From Purshia tridentata (Eukaryota > Streptophyta > Magnoliopsida > Rosales > Rosaceae), in assembly GCA_003254885.1 (NCBI GenBank), contig QANT01002367.1, forward strand, positions 1 to 64,000: a DNA stretch of 64,000 bases, given 5' to 3'. Positions 62,747-64,000 of this stretch are shown piece after piece (position 1 is the stretch's first letter; each line of letters begins with the position of its first letter). The notes below the pieces were generated by a model. It saw only the letters and a program-made list of their open reading frames with translations. It did no database searches and was not told the origin of the DNA. A program made the position numbers and the translations under genes.

Positions 62747-62938
62747 CTAGGAGTGCCGGGTTGAGCTTGAGTGCGGTTGTTGTGGTTCTAAGGAGGAGGG
62801 CTCGGACTCATCAACAGCGAGTTGAGCTCTTTCAAGAAAGGGCTTGAACCCAAGCTGAAGCGTTAGGTACCCAAATGCCAATGATCCAATCACCACCAAT
62901 CCCGACCTCACCGCATTCAGTTTCGTCAAGGTCCTCAT
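62747..62938 (-). CDS. Small membrane protein of 63 residues
   Basis: A single open frame, MRTLTKLNAVRSGLVVIGSL.. to ..HSSSTRHS. It has one hydrophobic segment (about residues 13-30, SGLVVIGSLAFGYLTLQLGF) preceded by basic residues, then a Glu/Ser/Pro/Gln-rich hydrophilic tail. The N-terminal basic-then-hydrophobic pattern would fit a mitochondrial or ER tail-out single-pass protein. I recall a small unannotated gene in this position in Arabidopsis (near At5g19150), but cannot confirm the match. It is head-to-head with the NAD(P)H-hydrate dehydratase gene, about 400 bp apart. Confidence 0.6.
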   Translation of the reverse strand: MRTLTKLNAVRSGLVVIGSLAFGYLTLQLGFKPFLERAQLAVDESEPSSLEPQQPHSSSTRHS

Positions 62939-63343
62939 TCCCTTCTCTTCGTTCTTTCACGCCCTCCTTCCCAAACTACACTGCTAACTGTGTCAGTGCT
63001 ATAGATATAAAAGAAAGAAAGCAAGGCAAGCTAAAACGCTGCCGTTTATGGAACTTTTTGTTATGTCATTGTGGGACCCACCAAGTTCAGTGATTGCTTA
63101 TTTACCATCCACTGTGCGCAGGAAACCACTGAATTTTGCCGAACCATTTTCAGTCCAAAAAGAAAGTGAGCTTAGCTCCATTGAAAAGCTAGAATTTTGT
63201 TGATTTTGGCAGTGCTTCCACCGGTACGTATCTGCAATTCTTCTTCATAGCTCATCACTTTGCACAATTTGATCAATTTTTTTCATTAGAGATTTTTTGT
63301 TTTGTTTTTGGGTTTCAGTTGAAGAAAGTGTGGTGCTTGATCA
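62939..63343. promoter_or_regulatory. Short divergent (possibly bidirectional) promoter
   Basis: About 405 bp between two divergent start codons. A possible 5' leader intron of the right-hand gene runs from a donor in ccggtacgtatc (about 63223) to an acceptor gggtttcag (about 63319). No clear TATA box is visible, which would fit a shared housekeeping promoter. Confidence 0.4.
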
Positions 63344-64000
63344 TTGATGTTAATAAAACATGGAATGAATTCTGGGTTTGGTGCAAAGAATTGTGTTTAT
63401 ATGTTGGCTTCGTCGGCTGTGTTGAGAAGGCAACAGTTCTTGATAAGGTCCCTTGGAGGTTACACTGATCAAAACAACAACACACATCAGAAAACAATGC
63501 GAGGAGTTAAATTGACGAGTGCACCCTCTTTGGAGGCTGATGCTGAGAACGTTTTGAGAGCAATCACTCCGACCCTTGATCTCAATAGACACAAGGGTCA
63601 GGCTGGTAAGCTTACAATATGCTACTGATGTCATTTCTTTAACTTTTATCTAATATTCATATAAATGTAATTAAATAATATGTGTGTGTGTGTCTGTGTG
63701 TGGGTGGGTTGACATAAATCGGTGTATGTATACATATTTGTCAGTGATGATTGTTGTTGCTGATATTGGTAATATAGTCAGCAACTGAATGTTAAGGAAT
63801 GCTTCAGATTTTTTATGTTGATTTTGGGACTGTTATTCTTGGTTTCTTGTTCCAATTTGAATTGTTTGTCTTTTTTGCTTTACTTATCAATTTTCTAGGT
63901 CTGTTCTGTCTTTGCTATTTGTTTGGATTAAAGAAAGGGGAAAATGTAGCTTATAGTTTATCTCTCTGTGCTTGTCAGGAAAGATAGCTGTTATTGGTGG
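63344..64000 (+). CDS. ATP-dependent (S)-NAD(P)H-hydrate dehydratase, 5' part
   Basis: Repair enzyme that converts damaged NADHX/NADPHX back to NAD(P)H using ATP; ribokinase-like fold. Exon 1 63344-63605 and the beginning of exon 2 63979-64000 join in phase at GQAG/KIAVIGG; the rest lies beyond the window. The N-terminal 50 residues are Ser/Arg-rich and look like an organelle targeting peptide. ADAENVLRAITPTLDLNRHKGQAGKIAVIGG matches the Arabidopsis At5g19150 protein. The start could be 63344, the next codon 63347, or the Met eight codons in (63365). Confidence 0.9.

Overview
This is nuclear DNA from a flowering plant. Genes are split by many GT-AG introns, spacers are AT-rich, and every recognisable protein has a close plant relative. 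The proteins and gene order point to a eudicot, probably a rosid; Rosaceae is a guess. Two single unresolved bases (13927 and 44805) suggest a draft assembly. I reconstructed splice junctions by hand. In every complete multi-exon model except the small doubtful ones, exon lengths and phases close exactly.

Layout: 1-7.6 kb is a gene-poor spacer with old repeats. Then come an ANP3-type MAP kinase kinase kinase (minus, 7.6-12.2 kb), a peroxisomal adenine-nucleotide carrier (plus, 13.7-16.1), a GPI-anchored protein (minus, 17.1-19.4), the large subunit of ADP-glucose pyrophosphorylase (plus, 21.7-27.1), the chloroplast DEAD-box helicase RH58 (minus, 27.9-30.9), the RING E3 ligase RHF1A (plus, 32.4-35.3), mitochondrial peroxiredoxin IIF (minus, 36.7-38.3), 3-ketodihydrosphingosine reductase TSC10 (minus, 39.9-41.0), a small plant-specific protein (minus, 44.4-45.0), the NEDD8 E1 subunit ECR1 (minus, 47.2-51.7), a TBL10/11-type polysaccharide O-acetyltransferase (minus, 53.5-56.3), a 63-residue membrane protein (minus, 62.7-62.9) and the start of NAD(P)H-hydrate dehydratase (plus, 63.3 to the window end).

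These are housekeeping and organelle genes, not an operon or a defence island. The main structural point is synteny. From memory, the genes correspond to two Arabidopsis segments, around At3g06030-At3g06080 and At5g19150-At5g19250, which look like duplicate halves that each lost different genes. Here both sets lie in one row.

Mobile DNA is modest: a solo LTR of about 1.05 kb with a perfect 5-bp target duplication (59380-60428), a second probable LTR fragment (41774-42504), several small inverted-repeat elements in introns and spacers, a tRNA-derived SINE candidate, a hAT-like end inside an intron, and a 62-bp minisatellite. I found no CRISPR array, rRNA gene or convincing tRNA gene, and nothing I would call a new biological system. 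The best leads are two GC-AG introns in the kinase gene, near-identical direct repeats flanking the last exon of peroxiredoxin IIF, and unresolved exons around 61.4-62.7 kb.
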